From the NCBI GenBank assembly GCA_000750105.3, contig JPHH03000051.1:165872-229871 (forward strand): a stretch of DNA of 64,000 bases, in the 5' to 3' direction. Source of the DNA: Tolypocladium sp. Sup5 PDA-1 (taxonomy: Eukaryota; Ascomycota; Sordariomycetes; Hypocreales; Ophiocordycipitaceae). Position numbers and translations under genes: made by a program. Below are positions 1 to 11,500 of this stretch, piece by piece. The first letter of the stretch is position 1. The number at the start of each line of letters is the position of its first letter. Under the pieces are notes generated by a model. It saw nothing but the letters and a program-made list of their open reading frames with translations, searched no databases and was not told the DNA's origin.

Positions 1-2170
1 CTTACCTTAAGGATCGCTAGTCTTGCTTATACTCTTCCTATTATATACGGAGCTAATCTACCGCCTAGGTAACTTAAAGGGACGCTTTAGCTATATAGAT
101 AATACTAGTATCTTATATATAGGCAAAACTCTAGATAAGACCGCTATTAAAGCTTTATACTACGTCTACGAACTTATAATATAAGGCGCGGCGAATAGGA
201 TAGCTTTCGACCTAAAGAAGATTAAAGTTATATACTTCTCCTAAACTACCCCTAAAGCCGCGCCGCTAGTCTTTTATAGCGATATAGAAAAGCGACCTAA
301 ATATAGTATATAGTAGCTAGGTATCTAGCTAAATAATACATTAACTTTTAAGATCTATATTAAGAAGTAGATAGCTAAAGTATAAGCTATAGCCTACTAC
401 CTTAGAGGATTAGTAAATACTAAATATAGCCCTCTCCTAAGCGCTATGCGAAGAGCTATCTATACCTATATCGAACTAGTATTACTTTACGGAGTAGAGG
501 TATAGTACCCTAGTATAACTTACCCGCGATAGATATAGCTAACTAAGGAGGGTCTATTAAGGATATAATAACTTATACGGAGGATAAGTAAGTCGCTTAA
601 TATATCTATACGGGCTATTCTATTAGTCTAGAGGATAACGCTTCTTAACGCCCTATACTATAAGGTAGGTATACTACCGGTCCTGTAATTACTCGAGGCG
701 CGTTAGATATACTTCGCCGCCTGCCTTAAGTCTCTAGATAAAGCCTACCCGCTTACGAAGCGAATAATTCTGCCGAAAGCCCCTATTATATATAGGACGA
801 TTAAACGAAAGTATTAAGTACTATAATAAAGCTTCCGAACTAGATTATAGCGCGCTAATAAGCTATTTCTTAATTACGCGAGACCTACCCTACTCCTACG
901 TAGATTCTATAACGGATAGTAATAGCCCTTTTAAACCGCCTCTAAAGATAAGTTAGCGGTAGAGTTCCGAGACTAGCTTTAGTTAGTAAGCCTATAGACC
1001 CCGGTCGTCTATTTAGATAGATCGCTCTCCTCGGAAGGAGCCGCTAGATATAGCTATATTATATATTAAAATAGACTTACTATCCTAAGCGGTAGCGGCC
1101 GCCTTAGCCTTACTAAGGTCTTCGATACTAAAATAAAAGGTGCTTTAGAGGGACTGCGTGCTATTCTAAGCCTCCCTAACCTAGAATAAATTATCGTATA
1201 CCTCGATAACCTCGTAGCTATAATATGCCTAAGAGGTATATTATCTAACTCTTCCTAGGAAGTCTTCCTTAAATTCTAAGCTCTAGCTATAGAATATAAT
1301 ACTATAGAGGTCTACTAGATCCCTAGCTATACTAATATCTAAGGCAACGAGTAAGTAAACGCCTTAGTAAAGGCAGGAACCTATTAACCCGAGCCTATAA
1401 GTGCTCTCCTAATACTAGTATATCTACGTAAGGCTGCTAGATAGTAGCCTAAAGATATATTTAAAGCCTAGTAAGAAGTATCTATACCCGAATAATATAA
1501 AGCCCTAGGCCTTAAGCCTACGACTAGCTATCCGCCTAAACTCGCACTCTCCTAACCTCTGCTCTACTATCTACTCGTAGCTAGAACCTATTATAGGGAC
1601 TTTGCTAACTACTACGAGAGATTTAACTACGACGACGCGCGTTTAACGTGCTTATATAATTAACGAAAAGAACCTAAATATCTCTTCTATTATAGGAAGA
1701 TCCTGCCGCGGTATCGGATAAGGCTTATACCCTCACTAACTACGGTAGTTAACCGTGCAATAGGCAGAGACTTCGACTAGTTCATTAAGCTAGCGAAGGC
1801 GAGCTCTTTCTTTAGAATAGTTTGCCCTTACTACTAGGCGGCTATACCCTTCCCTCTCCCTTTCTTTCCTTTATCTAAACTCTTCTCTCGCTATAGTAAG
1901 GCGGAGGGTATTACACTACCCTTTATCCACCTAGGTTAGTTAAGGTTACGCTTCGCAATCTCCGGCAACGGTCTCTTATAGACTAATTAGAAAGATAGCA
2001 TAGCTATCGCGCCTGAACATCCCGCTAATAGGCAATAGGCTTAATAAAGAGCGCCTTAGAGCCGATAAAATACTAGATATTAGTTTTGTTTATATTTTAC
2101 GGCGGAGTAGATAACGCGGAGGGGTTCTTATTTCGCTTAGGCGTTTTGTGGGCTACCCCACTATAACCTA
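1..2170 (+). mobile_element. RIP-degraded non-LTR (LINE, Tad/I-like) retrotransposon remnant
   Basis: This is very TA-rich DNA with CA and TG dinucleotides strongly depleted, the classic RIP signature. Plus-strand translation interrupted by stops still shows family landmarks. There is the end of the reverse transcriptase near 470-510 (ELVLLYGVEV-stop-YPS, matching the usual LYGAExWWPG). A ribonuclease H domain lies at about 1090-1400, with the motif PSYTNI-stop-GNE-stop-VNALVKAG where intact copies read PGHxxIxGNExADxLAK. The usual C-terminal segment follows at about 1565-1700 (RFNYDDARLTC, then a Cys/Gly motif lost to stops). The element is truncated by the left window edge, so its 5' end and ORF1 are not visible. 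It cannot encode a functional protein. TA-rich DNA without landmarks runs on to about 2170. Confidence 0.85.
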
Positions 2171-2267
2171 TATCGATATAGTAGACTATAGACTTCTAGT
2201 AGCTCAGCACGTCCTGTGCCCCCTCGCGGGGACCTGAGCGGCCTAACAGCCGCTGGACGGAAAATAC

Positions 2268-2283
2268 ACATACATACATACAT
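2268..2283. repeat. (ACAT)4 microsatellite
   Basis: Four perfect ACAT units lie in the 3' flank between the LINE remnant and the ABC transporter stop codon. Otherwise 2171-2421 shows nothing beyond what should be the transporter's 3' untranslated region. Confidence 0.8.
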
Positions 2284-2421
2284 CCCAATAGAGAAAACTT
2301 CAAAAGTGCCTCTCGATGGGAATTAAGCATCGGAATTAGGTGAATTGTTTCTCCTTCAGAGAATTACTCATAAATTGCACATTGTACAGTCTGTCGGCTG
2401 TCCTCCCGCGCCCAGCGGCTC

Positions 2422-5400
2422 TCAGCGTTTCCTGATCTTGACCAGCAGCGGCTTCAACGGGTTCTTCCCCCTGAACCTCAACCACGTCGCCAGAAAAATA
2501 ATTCCATAGTTGAACAGGATAAAGGCGCAGAAAATACCAAAGTCCCTCCAAATGTTTGCGTAGTAGACGCTGAAGCCCCGCCCAAACTGGTCCCCAGTGG
2601 CATATTGACAGTACTCGCAGAACCCGTCCTGAGCAGTCTGAACATATCCGCCCATTTTCGCAATGTATGGGCCGACGTACCTGTCGCAGGACAAGCCAGG
2701 CGGTGCCTCGAACCTCGCAAACTCGTTCGTGGAACATCTGACTGGCTGATCGTGGATGGCGGCGCCGAGGAGAGCTTCTATGAGGTAGTGAAACGGGGAG
2801 AGCCAGTACATCCACGATCGCCAGAACGTGGGCAGCTGCATCGGCGGCACCACGACGCCGCAGAAGCTGACCACGAAGAGGAAGAACACGGGCACCAGCA
2901 GCGAGGCGAGCAGCTCGTTGGGCGCAAAGGCGGCAATGGCCTGCCCGAAGCTGACGTAGTACAGCTCAAAGAGGAGGACCATCAAATACGTAAAGCCCGA
3001 CGTGAAGCTCGAGACGCGCGTGCCGAAGATCCCCCACCACCAGCAGCAAAAGTAGATGCTCCCTGCGACGAGGGAGTACGGGATCTCGACGACGACCGCC
3101 GCGATGACCCACGCCACCCACGAGTAGATCTTGGCGTTGTTCTCGCGGGACTGGAAGATGTTGCGCGAGTTGAGGAACACGGGCTGGAGCTGCTGGATCA
3201 GCGGCGGCGAGATGGTGAGCGTCATGAAGATGGAGAAGAGCCGGTTCTGGTAGTCGATCGTGGTGTACCCGAGCCTCCAGAAGGTAAAGCAGTTGAAGAG
3301 ACCCGTGAGTATGTGCAGCATGAACTTGCCCACGATGTAATTCGGAGTCCGCCAGTAGGCTGTAAATCTGCGCTTCATGACCGTCGAGATCTGCATCGGC
3401 AACGGCGTCGCATACTCTCGGTCGTCCTTTAAGCTCTTGGACGGCTCGACATGTTGACGCCCGGAGATCATGTCGTCAATCTCTCGACCTCGGGCCTTGT
3501 GTTCTGGCGACTCGGCCCAGACGTCGCCCCAGTCCTTGCCCCGGTAGTTTGGATCCCCGGCGCCAATGGCCTCGAGCATGTACTCTGCTGGATTCGCGTC
3601 TGGCGGACACCGGTGTGCACCGTTGGAGTGGAAGTACTTGATCAAGTCCTGGCTGTCTTTGCCGAGCGAACCGTGGTACACCACTCTTCCACCAGACTTG
3701 AGAAGCAGGAGCTCATCGAAGTGCTCAAAGAGTACGGCGGACGGTTGGTGAATCGTGCAAAGGACGGCCTGGCCCGCGTCGGCAAGCTTCCGCAAGAATC
3801 GCACAATGTTGAAAGCAGCGCCGGAATCGAGACCCGACGTCGGCTCGTCCAGGAACATCAGCAGCTCGGGTTTCGATGCAAGTTCCACTCCAATGGTCAA
3901 CCTCTTGCGTTGCTCCTGGTTCAAGCCCTGGCCAACCTTGCCGATCGTGGCCCCGGCAATGTCCCTCATCTCGAGGAGGTCAATGATGGTCTCGCAGTAG
4001 CTCAACTTTTCCTCCCTCGAGACTTCTCGAGGCTGTCGCAGGAGAGCCGAGAACTGCAGGGCTTCACGGACGGTTGCTGTCGGCTCGTGGATGTCCATTT
4101 GCTCCGCGAACCCTGTCGCTCTCTGAAACGACTTTGGCAGCGGTCGGCCATCAACGAGGAAGTCGCCCGAGATCGTGCCAAAGTTGACCCTCTGGGCCAG
4201 AGCAGTCAGCAACGTGGTTTTACCCGCACCTGTTGATAGGGTCAGCGTCTTGCATGGACAGTTGCGGCGTCAGTGATTGATCGTCTTACCAGACGCGCCC
4301 ATGAGAGCAGCGAGCTTGCCGGGTCGAACGTAGCCCTGGACATCCTGGAGCAGGCGACGCTCCCCCCTTTCATACGGTATGGTGTAGTTGACCCGGCGGA
4401 ATGTAAAGACCGTCTCGTTCTTCGCAATCTGCCCCATATTGCCGCCTTCTTTAGTTGCGGCACTTTCTTGCTCAGCCATGGCTGGGGTGACTTGAGCAAT
4501 TGGGCCGTTCTCTTCGTCGGACCCGTGGCCTCGTCCACCCGTCTCAATCGACTTCTCGACCTTTTTCGGGACCTGGCCTCTTTTGAAGACCGTAATCGCC
4601 CCTCCCCCGGCGTTGGGCTTCATGAGTTCCATGCCCAGGGCCGTCAGACAGACAAAGAACAGGAAGAAGGCCCACAAGAAGCCAAAGTTTCTCCAAAGAT
4701 GCGACCTGCTGTAGGTAAAAGCGGCCTGGATGTAGGCCGACCCGGCGACCGTTGTCTGCCCAGGCTGGCCGCCTGGCAGAGTGCAAGACTGGAACTGTGG
4801 CGAGGCTTGCGGGCCCTGGGGAACCAGATACGGAGGCACGCACTGAAGCTCCAGGCCGCTGAACTCGTTGGCCATCAAGCACTCGAACCCGTACTGAATC
4901 CAGTTGATCCACCGCAGCCAGCTGAACCACGGATGCATAGACGACGGCGGAATCAAGTAGCCCGTGTAGACGATGAGAATCTGAACCGATATGCCGGTGA
5001 ACCGTGTCGCTTCGTCAATTGTCCGACACAGGGCTGCGATGGAGCGGAAGAAGGCGTACGTCGTCATGGTCACGAGCCAGAGGATCAGCGTCGCGATGAA
5101 GAACTGGGACGGCGTGCGCGACAGGTTGGCCATGAAGTAGATGATGAGGTTGAAAATCGTCACTTGTACGAACACGAGGGGCACGTCGACAACTGTCTGG
5201 GCAATGGCGAATGCCGCGGGCCGGTAGAAGGAAAACGACTTGTGCTTGAGCAGAATCGGCTTCGACACGAATGCGGCCGTCATCTCGGCGAGCGCCAGCA
5301 GCGCGTTAAACAGCAGCAGGAAGAACAGCGCTCCGCCTCGCGGGAATGCGCCGGCTGCTGTCTGCGGCAGGTTGTAAAAGAGGCTGCCCACGATGAGGCC

Positions 5401-7005
5401 CTGGAAGACCAGGCCGCCCCATTTGCCAAAGAGGGAGGCCCTGTCGCCAGTCATGACGAGGAACTGGCGTGTTGTGCAGGCAATGACTTGCTTGTGGAAC
5501 GGAAGAGTGTAGTTTCTCTCCAGCGTCCTCTTGGACTGGTTCTCGGCTCGCACTCGAACCTGCTCCTCGAGCTCCACCTCGAATGCCTCGATGTCGGAAA
5601 TGTTCCTGTCGTAAACCTCGCTCTTTCGGTATGCATGGGCAAAGGCGCCTGGGCTTCGCGGGATTCTGTCCTCCCATCCCCGGCGGACGCTTCTCTCGTG
5701 CTCGTCGCTGACCGAAGTGAGGAAATCGGCCGTCGTCCATCTCTCCGGGCATTCAAAACCAAGGTCAAGAAAGTACTTCTTGGCGTGATCCGCAGGGCCA
5801 AAGTACAGGCACTTCCCTCCATCGATCAAGAGGACCTTGTCCACCAGTTGATACAATTGCTCGCCGGCCTGATACAGCGACACGGCGGTCGACACGTCGG
5901 CCATGTTGGTCATGACGCGAATGGACCTGACGTATTCCAGCGCCGTGCTCGCATCGAGGCCTTTGCTCGAGTTGTCCCAGCCCTGGATGGAGGCGCGCGT
6001 GATCATGGCTTCTGCGATGCTGACCCGCTTCCTCTCGCCGCCGGAGACGCCTCGAACGAATTCGTTGCCGACCTTTGTCCCCAGCGTGTGTTCGATCCAG
6101 AATAGCTTCGTGACCACCCTGAGAAACTCCCTCACGTAACTGTCGCGACTCTCGCCTTCAAGCCTCGACTCCTTGCCTGGCGTCCGGGTCTGAAGAGCAA
6201 ACTTGAGCGTTCTCCGAACCGACAGTGTGGCGTAGTGCAGATCGTCTTCGGGGTTGTAGATGACTTCTCCACGGAAGTGCTTGGCGATTTCGCTCGCATC
6301 CGTTCCGCCGTATGTTACACTTCCTTCGACTGCTTCGAAACCAGATCGCTGGTTACAGAACGACTTGAGGAACGTAGTACACCCTGATCCAGGCCGGCCC
6401 AAGACGAGGAGCAGCTCGCCGGGTCGCACGCACCCATCAAAGTGGCTGATGAGTTCTCGCACCGGGGGCTTTGCCGTCGCGGCCTTTGCACCCTTCGTAA
6501 AGAGGTTCTTCAAGGTCCTGGGAAGACCTAGAAAAATATCGCCAACCGTCGGCTGCAGGCTCGCGCCAAGCCCAGCACCCTTGACAGTCAGGTCGCGGAA
6601 CACGACTCCGCTGTGACGGGTCTTCTCCTCCTCGCTGTGTGCCTGGCGAGCGCGGCCAAACAGCCGGGACATGAGCCGTTCAATTTCTTGGGACTCTTCC
6701 TCCTGCTGGGCATCGGACGACGCGGTCGCATTCGTGCGACGTCGAGATAGAACCCTAAAAATATCCTCTTCTGTCTGGACTGTGCGCTTTCTTTCCAACG
6801 GCGGCTTCTCATTTTCGGTCTTCCTGGCCCTTAAGGGGGCAAATTCGGCAGTGTCCGTCGGGGGTGTTTCGGTTGAAGACGAGCCACCGGCCGGTTCTTG
6901 ATGAGCGGCTGCGCCCGAGACCTGCCGACTCTCGGGCTGGCGGCCGCCGGGCAGAGTGCTGGTAGACGATGCCCGTTCCGGCGGCTCTACTTTGTCTTCT
7001 GCCAT
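2422..7005 (-). CDS. PDR-type ABC multidrug transporter (ABCG full transporter)
   Basis: An ATP-driven plasma-membrane efflux pump for small hydrophobic molecules, with the reverse (NBD-TMD)x2 layout of the yeast Pdr5/Cdr1 family. There are two exons, 7005-4290 and 4229-2422, split by a 60-bp intron that cuts the second Walker A motif. Splicing restores GASGAGKTTLL and gives about 1507 aa, the normal length. NBD1: Walker A GRPGSGCTT near residues 203-211, with the family's usual Cys in place of Lys, ABC signature VSGGERKR near 320-327, and Walker B region SIQGWDN. NBD2: canonical Walker A, Walker B LLMFLDEPTSGLDS and the degenerate signature LNQEQRKR. Both asymmetries are normal for PDR pumps. 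Two hydrophobic blocks fit six TM helices each, and the long polar N terminus is typical. The substrate cannot be told. The start at 7005 is the first ATG of a clean open frame. Confidence 0.95.
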
Positions 7006-8125
7006 ACTGGTGGGGTTTGCAATCCAGCCGAGTTTATTAGGCGGTCGCCGTGAACAGCGCCTTCAATTCATTGCCTGGACAAGGTCTGGCATGGTGCAAA
7101 ACAGAATGGCGGCGGAAATATGAAACAAAGAGAGCAAGTGTTATAGTGATCCAATACCTGCTTACAAGAGCATCGCACTTCGGAGTCCGTGGTCTCCGGA
7201 GCTGCCGGATATCGAGAAAGTCTATGACGAAACTACGTGTTGGCGTACACCCAAAGTCTATTGTGTATGATGTATGACCAACCGTTGCTTCGGATCACGG
7301 CGCAACGGGGCTTTGAGCCTCCGACATGCACTAACCGCTAACAGAGTCGACGTTTACGCCGTGTCCCTCGGCGTTTGTGGTAAATTTGGGTGTTGCCGGT
7401 CACCTCATGTTGCAGTCGGTGTCCGGTCAGTGGATTCGCATCGCGTGTAATACTCCGTATGCCGCGGCAGACGAAAGCGACCAAGCTCTTCACACTACTG
7501 GCGTGTACTGCCGCGACTGAAAAGGAGCCAAGCCCTCGGGGCATATTCTTGACACCACTTAGATGAATGAGCGGGCATCGTTTGCCTCGGGCTGAAAACT
7601 CTTGTCGAGCGGCCAATAGCATCGAAGCTTCGCTGAGCTTCTGGCAGCTTGGAGCTCGGGTTGTGGGCGCGATCGCGGGTAGCCCGAGCGAACAAGATTA
7701 AAGCTCTCGGGCAGCTAGTAAAAACGCCGAATATACTTCCCTTGCGTCGCAGACTGTGAGCCGTTGGTGAAATCGCGACTTGCATGTAGCTGGCGCAACG
7801 GACCTTGGGCATGCCCCGTCCACCCGCCGTACGAGTACAGGTCTCGTCATGGGTGCCTGGGGATGGCCGGCATTTAATTTCCGCTTTCCGAGCTTGTCAC
7901 ATAAGGGATGTTCAGACTGTACTCGTAAGGAAATTTGACGGCCTGGTCAGTGGAACGTGAGGCATGTCATCATGTCATGTCTTTCTCCAGGGGTCTCGAC
8001 TCTCGAGTCAACCTGAAAGGCACACGCTGACGCTTTGCTCCCCGCCTGATGGCCAATGCGGGGGCGGGGCAGACGGGACCGTGGCCCACGAGCGTATTCG
8101 TACTTTGTCCATCCACTTACACCCC

Positions 8126-8317
8126 ATCCCTTGGAGTGCTCTAAGGCTTCTGGATCCTGAACTATTGTACAGGGTCAAAAACCAATCAGATGCTAGCGCA
8201 TTAAAATGATACTTCTTTTAACTAGATCATTGGCTTGTGATAGAAGTACCGAAATGGCAGTTACAGGGGAGTTTGGGGCGAGAAGGGACCCACAAGCCTT
8301 AGAGCACTCCATGGGAT
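8126..8317. repeat. 24-bp inverted repeat around a 144-bp spacer
   Basis: The arms at 8126-8149 and 8294-8317 are reverse complements at 23 of 24 positions (core GGAGTGCTCTAAGGCTT). The spacer is moderately AT-rich with no ORF of note. It could be a MITE-like relic or a fold-back element. No clear target-site duplication was seen. Confidence 0.8.
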
Positions 8318-8503
8318 AGAAGACTTTGTGATAGTTGGCTGAGGTCCCCCATGCAAAAAAGGGACTATTCGGCATACATATGAAACCCGGAACTCATGAA
8401 CCAGCTGGGTTCTCGTCATCTGACTTCGATCAATCTTCAATGTTGATGACCTTGACTAGGTAGTTAAGGCTAGCATTCATGATTGACGGAGAAATAATAG
8501 CAG

Positions 8504-8654
8504 GCCATGATAAGGTGCGGAGAGGCGGGGTTTGACAACCGACTTTGGCAATGAAGCTCGTGTTGAGGCGATCTCGCTTAGCTGGAGCCGGCCACGATAA
8601 GGTGCGGAGAGGCGGGGTTTGACAGCCGACTTTGGAATTGAAGCTCGTGTTGGG
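8504..8654. repeat. 87-bp-spaced direct repeat in the SDR promoter
   Basis: Two roughly 64-bp copies (8504-8567 and 8591-8654) differ at only a few positions and lie 200-360 bp upstream of the SDR start. Each contains CGG-AGAGG-CGG (8518-8528 and 8605-8615). A direct repeat of CGG half-sites with a 5-bp spacer is a plausible target for a Zn(II)2Cys6 regulator. That function is inference. Confidence 0.75.
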
Positions 8655-8861
8655 CTCCGCGCCACTTTGTCTTTGGCTAAACCACCAGCCTTCGCTCCAG
8701 CAATCCTCTGCTAGCTCGGCTCTCTACTAGTGTAACGTTGCCTATTCGAAAGGCGTGAATGATTGCAGCCGGCCTGATATTTAAACAGGCTCCCCTGTCG
8801 AGTAACACGCCCGTCACCACCAGCGTCTCCAGAGCCCGACATCGATACTACGCCCCGTAAC

Positions 8862-9650
8862 ATGGACCAGTTTGCCAGCTACCCCAGCCTCCGCGGCAAG
8901 ACCGTCTTGATCACGGGCGGCGCCGAGGGCATTGGCGCGTCCGCCGTGGAGCTCTTCTGCAGACAAGGCTCCAACGTCGTCTTCCTTGACTACTGCGAGC
9001 CGTCCGCTAAGACGCTGTGCGACAAGATCAAGGGCATCGAGGGTGCGACGCAGCCCACGTTCATGTTCTGCGACGTCACCAACCTCGATCAGCTCAAGGC
9101 GTGCGCGAACAAGACGCTCGAGCAGTTTGGCCAGGTCCACGTCCTCATCAACAACACCGGAGCCGCCGGGCCCAAGAGCCGCGTGCCGACATCTGGCGTC
9201 ACGCCCGAGTCCTTCGAGGCAGACGTCAACGTCAACCTACGACACCAGTTCTTCTTGACGCAGGCAATTGTCCCGTCGATGCAGAAGCAAGGGTCCGGCA
9301 GCATCATCAACATGGGCTCCATCACCTGGAGGGTGCCCGCGACGGGCGTCCCCATCTACACCACCGTCAAGGCCGCCGTCATGGGCCTGACCCGGACGCA
9401 CGCGCGGGAGTTTGGAGAGTTTGGCATCAGGGTCAACAGCATCATGCCCGGGGCCATCGCCACGCAGAGACAGATTGACACGGTGCTGACGCCAGAGTAC
9501 GAGGCGGAGACCATGGCTGCGCAGTGCATCAAGAGGGTCCTAGTGCCGGCCGAGGTGGCGCGGCTGATGCTGTTTCTGGCGTCGGACGATGCGAGTGCAA
9601 TCACTGGTGGTAGCTATGTAGTCGATGGTGGCTGGGTTGGCGATACGTAG
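8862..9650 (+). CDS. Classical short-chain dehydrogenase/reductase
   Basis: An NAD(P)-dependent oxidoreductase of 262 aa, single exon, the standard length for classical SDRs. The cofactor-binding glycine motif TGGAEGIG is at residues 18-25. The NNAG-equivalent is NNTG at 97-100. The catalytic Ser is in NMGSITW (S153), with Tyr166 and Lys170 in YTTVK, so the active site is complete. The C terminus has the usual ITGGSYVVDGG strand. The substrate cannot be deduced. A decayed amidohydrolase lies directly downstream on the same strand, and the promoter carries a duplicated CGG-containing element, so the pair may once have been a small catabolic unit. Confidence 0.92.
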   Translation: MDQFASYPSLRGKTVLITGGAEGIGASAVELFCRQGSNVVFLDYCEPSAKTLCDKIKGIEGATQPTFMFCDVTNLDQLKACANKTLEQFGQVHVLINNTGAAGPKSRVPTSGVTPESFEADVNVNLRHQFFLTQAIVPSMQKQGSGSIINMGSITWRVPATGVPIYTTVKAAVMGLTRTHAREFGEFGIRVNSIMPGAIATQRQIDTVLTPEYEAETMAAQCIKRVLVPAEVARLMLFLASDDASAITGGSYVVDGGWVGDT

Positions 9651-9889
9651 ATCCAAAGGTGGATAATGCAGGAGACGAGTTTGGTCGTTTGCAACAAGTT
9701 CGTCTCGTCTATTCTAGAAACGAAACCTTTACCCATCTTTCACAATGACACTGTCAAGTTAGATGCCGGCCATATAAATTGCGCGACACACCCATTTCTT
9801 TACATTGCAGACGCCATTTTGGACTATGAACTGTGAATTGACAACGTCCTGGACCGACACTCCAGGTTACCTGTCAGGAGAAATAAGCA

Positions 9890-10981
9890 CAAGCATACCA
9901 GCTTTAGATCATCCTGCCAAGGCGCAACTATCGAAAATGGCTGACCGGGAGCCATCGTTACGGCATACGACGCATCGAAAGAGGTAAGGACTCCCTCTAC
10001 GAGCTTAAGTTCTCAACTTAATAACTCACATGTCAAGACACTGGCTAGGGTCAACGCTTGGCCGAAATTAAAGACCCAGGACGATGTCAAGGCCTATATC
10101 AACAAGCGGGTGAAGGATGCAGACTATGTCAAGCTCTTTCATGAAGACGCGGCTGCTCTACGGATGAAGCCGCCTGTCCCGTCGATTGAGCTGCAAAAGT
10201 GGGTTATTGAAGAAGCCCATGACAAGGGATTAATGACTGTAGCCCATTCGCTCAGTTTGCGGAGCCGATTGACATTTTGCGTGCCGGTGCCGACGGGATG
10301 GCGCACACACTCATTGACCAGCCGCCGACCCAGGAGCTTATTGATGCCTACAAAGTCAACAATGCGTGAGTTTCCCGTTGCGTTTCGGCGGCGTGCCGAT
10401 TTCTAAACATGGACATCTTAGACATTGAAATCCGACGCTGGTGGCTCTCGCGAGCATCACAAACGAGGGCCTCGAGCAACAGGAGAAATATGCCAACGAC
10501 CCTCGCGCTCAACGATTCCTGACCGCAAAGGCCAAGGGAACGATGTGCCATTGCATGGCTGTGAGCACGGACGATGCAAAGGTCGAGTACGCCTACCAGA
10601 GCGTGCGAATGATGAAGGAAGCCGGTATAGATATCATCTTGTGAGTTGTGGCGCACCTCCTTCCTCGCGCGTGGACTAACCTGCTGCTTTAGGGGAACGG
10701 ATACTACATCGACAGTCGGTGGACTCGCATTCGGCATTTCTGCGCACCATGAGCTGGCGATGCTGGTAACCCACTGCGGGCTCACCCCTATTGAGGCTCT
10801 CAGAGCTGGCACTTCAGTCGTTGCCAAGCGGTTCAAGCTCTTGGACAGGGGACGCATAGCCGAGGGTCTTGGTGCGGACGTGGTCCTTGTGGAAGGCAAT
10901 CCGCTCGAGGATATTGATAACACGCTGAACTTGAGAGCCGTCTGGAGGCAGGGAGTTTTGTGCTCTGCCTATGCTATTTAA
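9890..10981 (+). pseudogene. Decayed amidohydrolase (metal-dependent hydrolase family)
   Basis: Fragments in several frames align in order to fungal amidohydrolases of the imidazolonepropionase-like type. They read GATIENG then a TGA where the family has Trp, then IVTAYDASKE. Next come VNAWPKLKTQDDV and the segment ending KGLMTVAH (metal-ligand His region), then LRAGADGMAH and NPTLVALASITNEG. The C-terminal part runs from LGTDTT to NPLEDI and VWRQG. Damage: the whole N-terminal half including the HxH metal site is missing. The TGA near 9940 looks like TGG to TGA. A one-base deletion lies near 10250, and a second TGA precedes NPTLV near 10425. Some introns still look normal (for example 9982-10048 and before 10693). 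It follows the intact SDR. It cannot make a working enzyme. Confidence 0.8.
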
Positions 10982-11500
10982 TGGCATCTTCTTGGGGGGG
11001 GGGGGTTAGTCCATAGTTCGAGGGCAACTTTACTCGAAATACGCGGCGCGAATGACATGTGCCGACAGTAACGAGACATTTCTCTGTGTCTCACGCTGGT
11101 TCCCTTCTAATATCCGCTCCGTGTGGGCCTGTTCCTCGAGGGGTACAAAGTAATTAGTACATTTCTGTCTTGAACACCAGAAATATGAGACAACCGGGCA
11201 ATTGTCCACCGAGATTCCTTAGGAAACAATGGAGCGCTGGCGACGCTGTGGGCCGAACTGGTAAATTGGGCGTGCATCCCTTAATATTACGTGCCTTGTT
11301 TCTGGCCATGCCCGTTCATCTTCTACCTCAGTATCCCACCCGACTCGCCACTTCTTTTTTGCAGCATCTTGGACCACTTCGTTCTTACAAGGTCAACTCA
11401 GGTTGTCATACATCCCAGGCTGGGGCTTCATGTGCTTTGTTCACCACCCATACACCTCTTGGCAGCTTACGCCAGCGCCTTGCCCCAGCAAATTCCAGCC
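10982..11500. other. Intergenic; 12-base G homopolymer
   Basis: This is the 3' flank of the amidohydrolase pseudogene and the carboxylesterase promoter. A run of 12 G lies at 10994-11005. Nothing else was recognised. Confidence 0.5.

Larger units (their letters stand above)
7006..8861. other. Intergenic region between divergent ABC transporter and SDR
   Basis: This 1.86-kb stretch holds the promoters of both divergent genes and no convincing coding sequence. Two structured elements inside it are listed separately: an inverted repeat at 8126-8317 and a direct repeat at 8504-8654. An AT-rich, TATA-like stretch (ATATTTAAA, about 8777-8785) lies upstream of the SDR start. Confidence 0.6.

Noticed and set aside
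2605..4236. Long plus-strand open frames opposite the ABC transporter
   Set aside because: They are antisense shadows of a highly biased coding sequence; they have low-complexity Arg/Glu/Asp content and no family features.
10994..11005. G12 run as a possible G-quadruplex
   Set aside because: A single homopolymer without the spaced G tracts of a regulatory quadruplex; it may also be a sequencing-length artefact.
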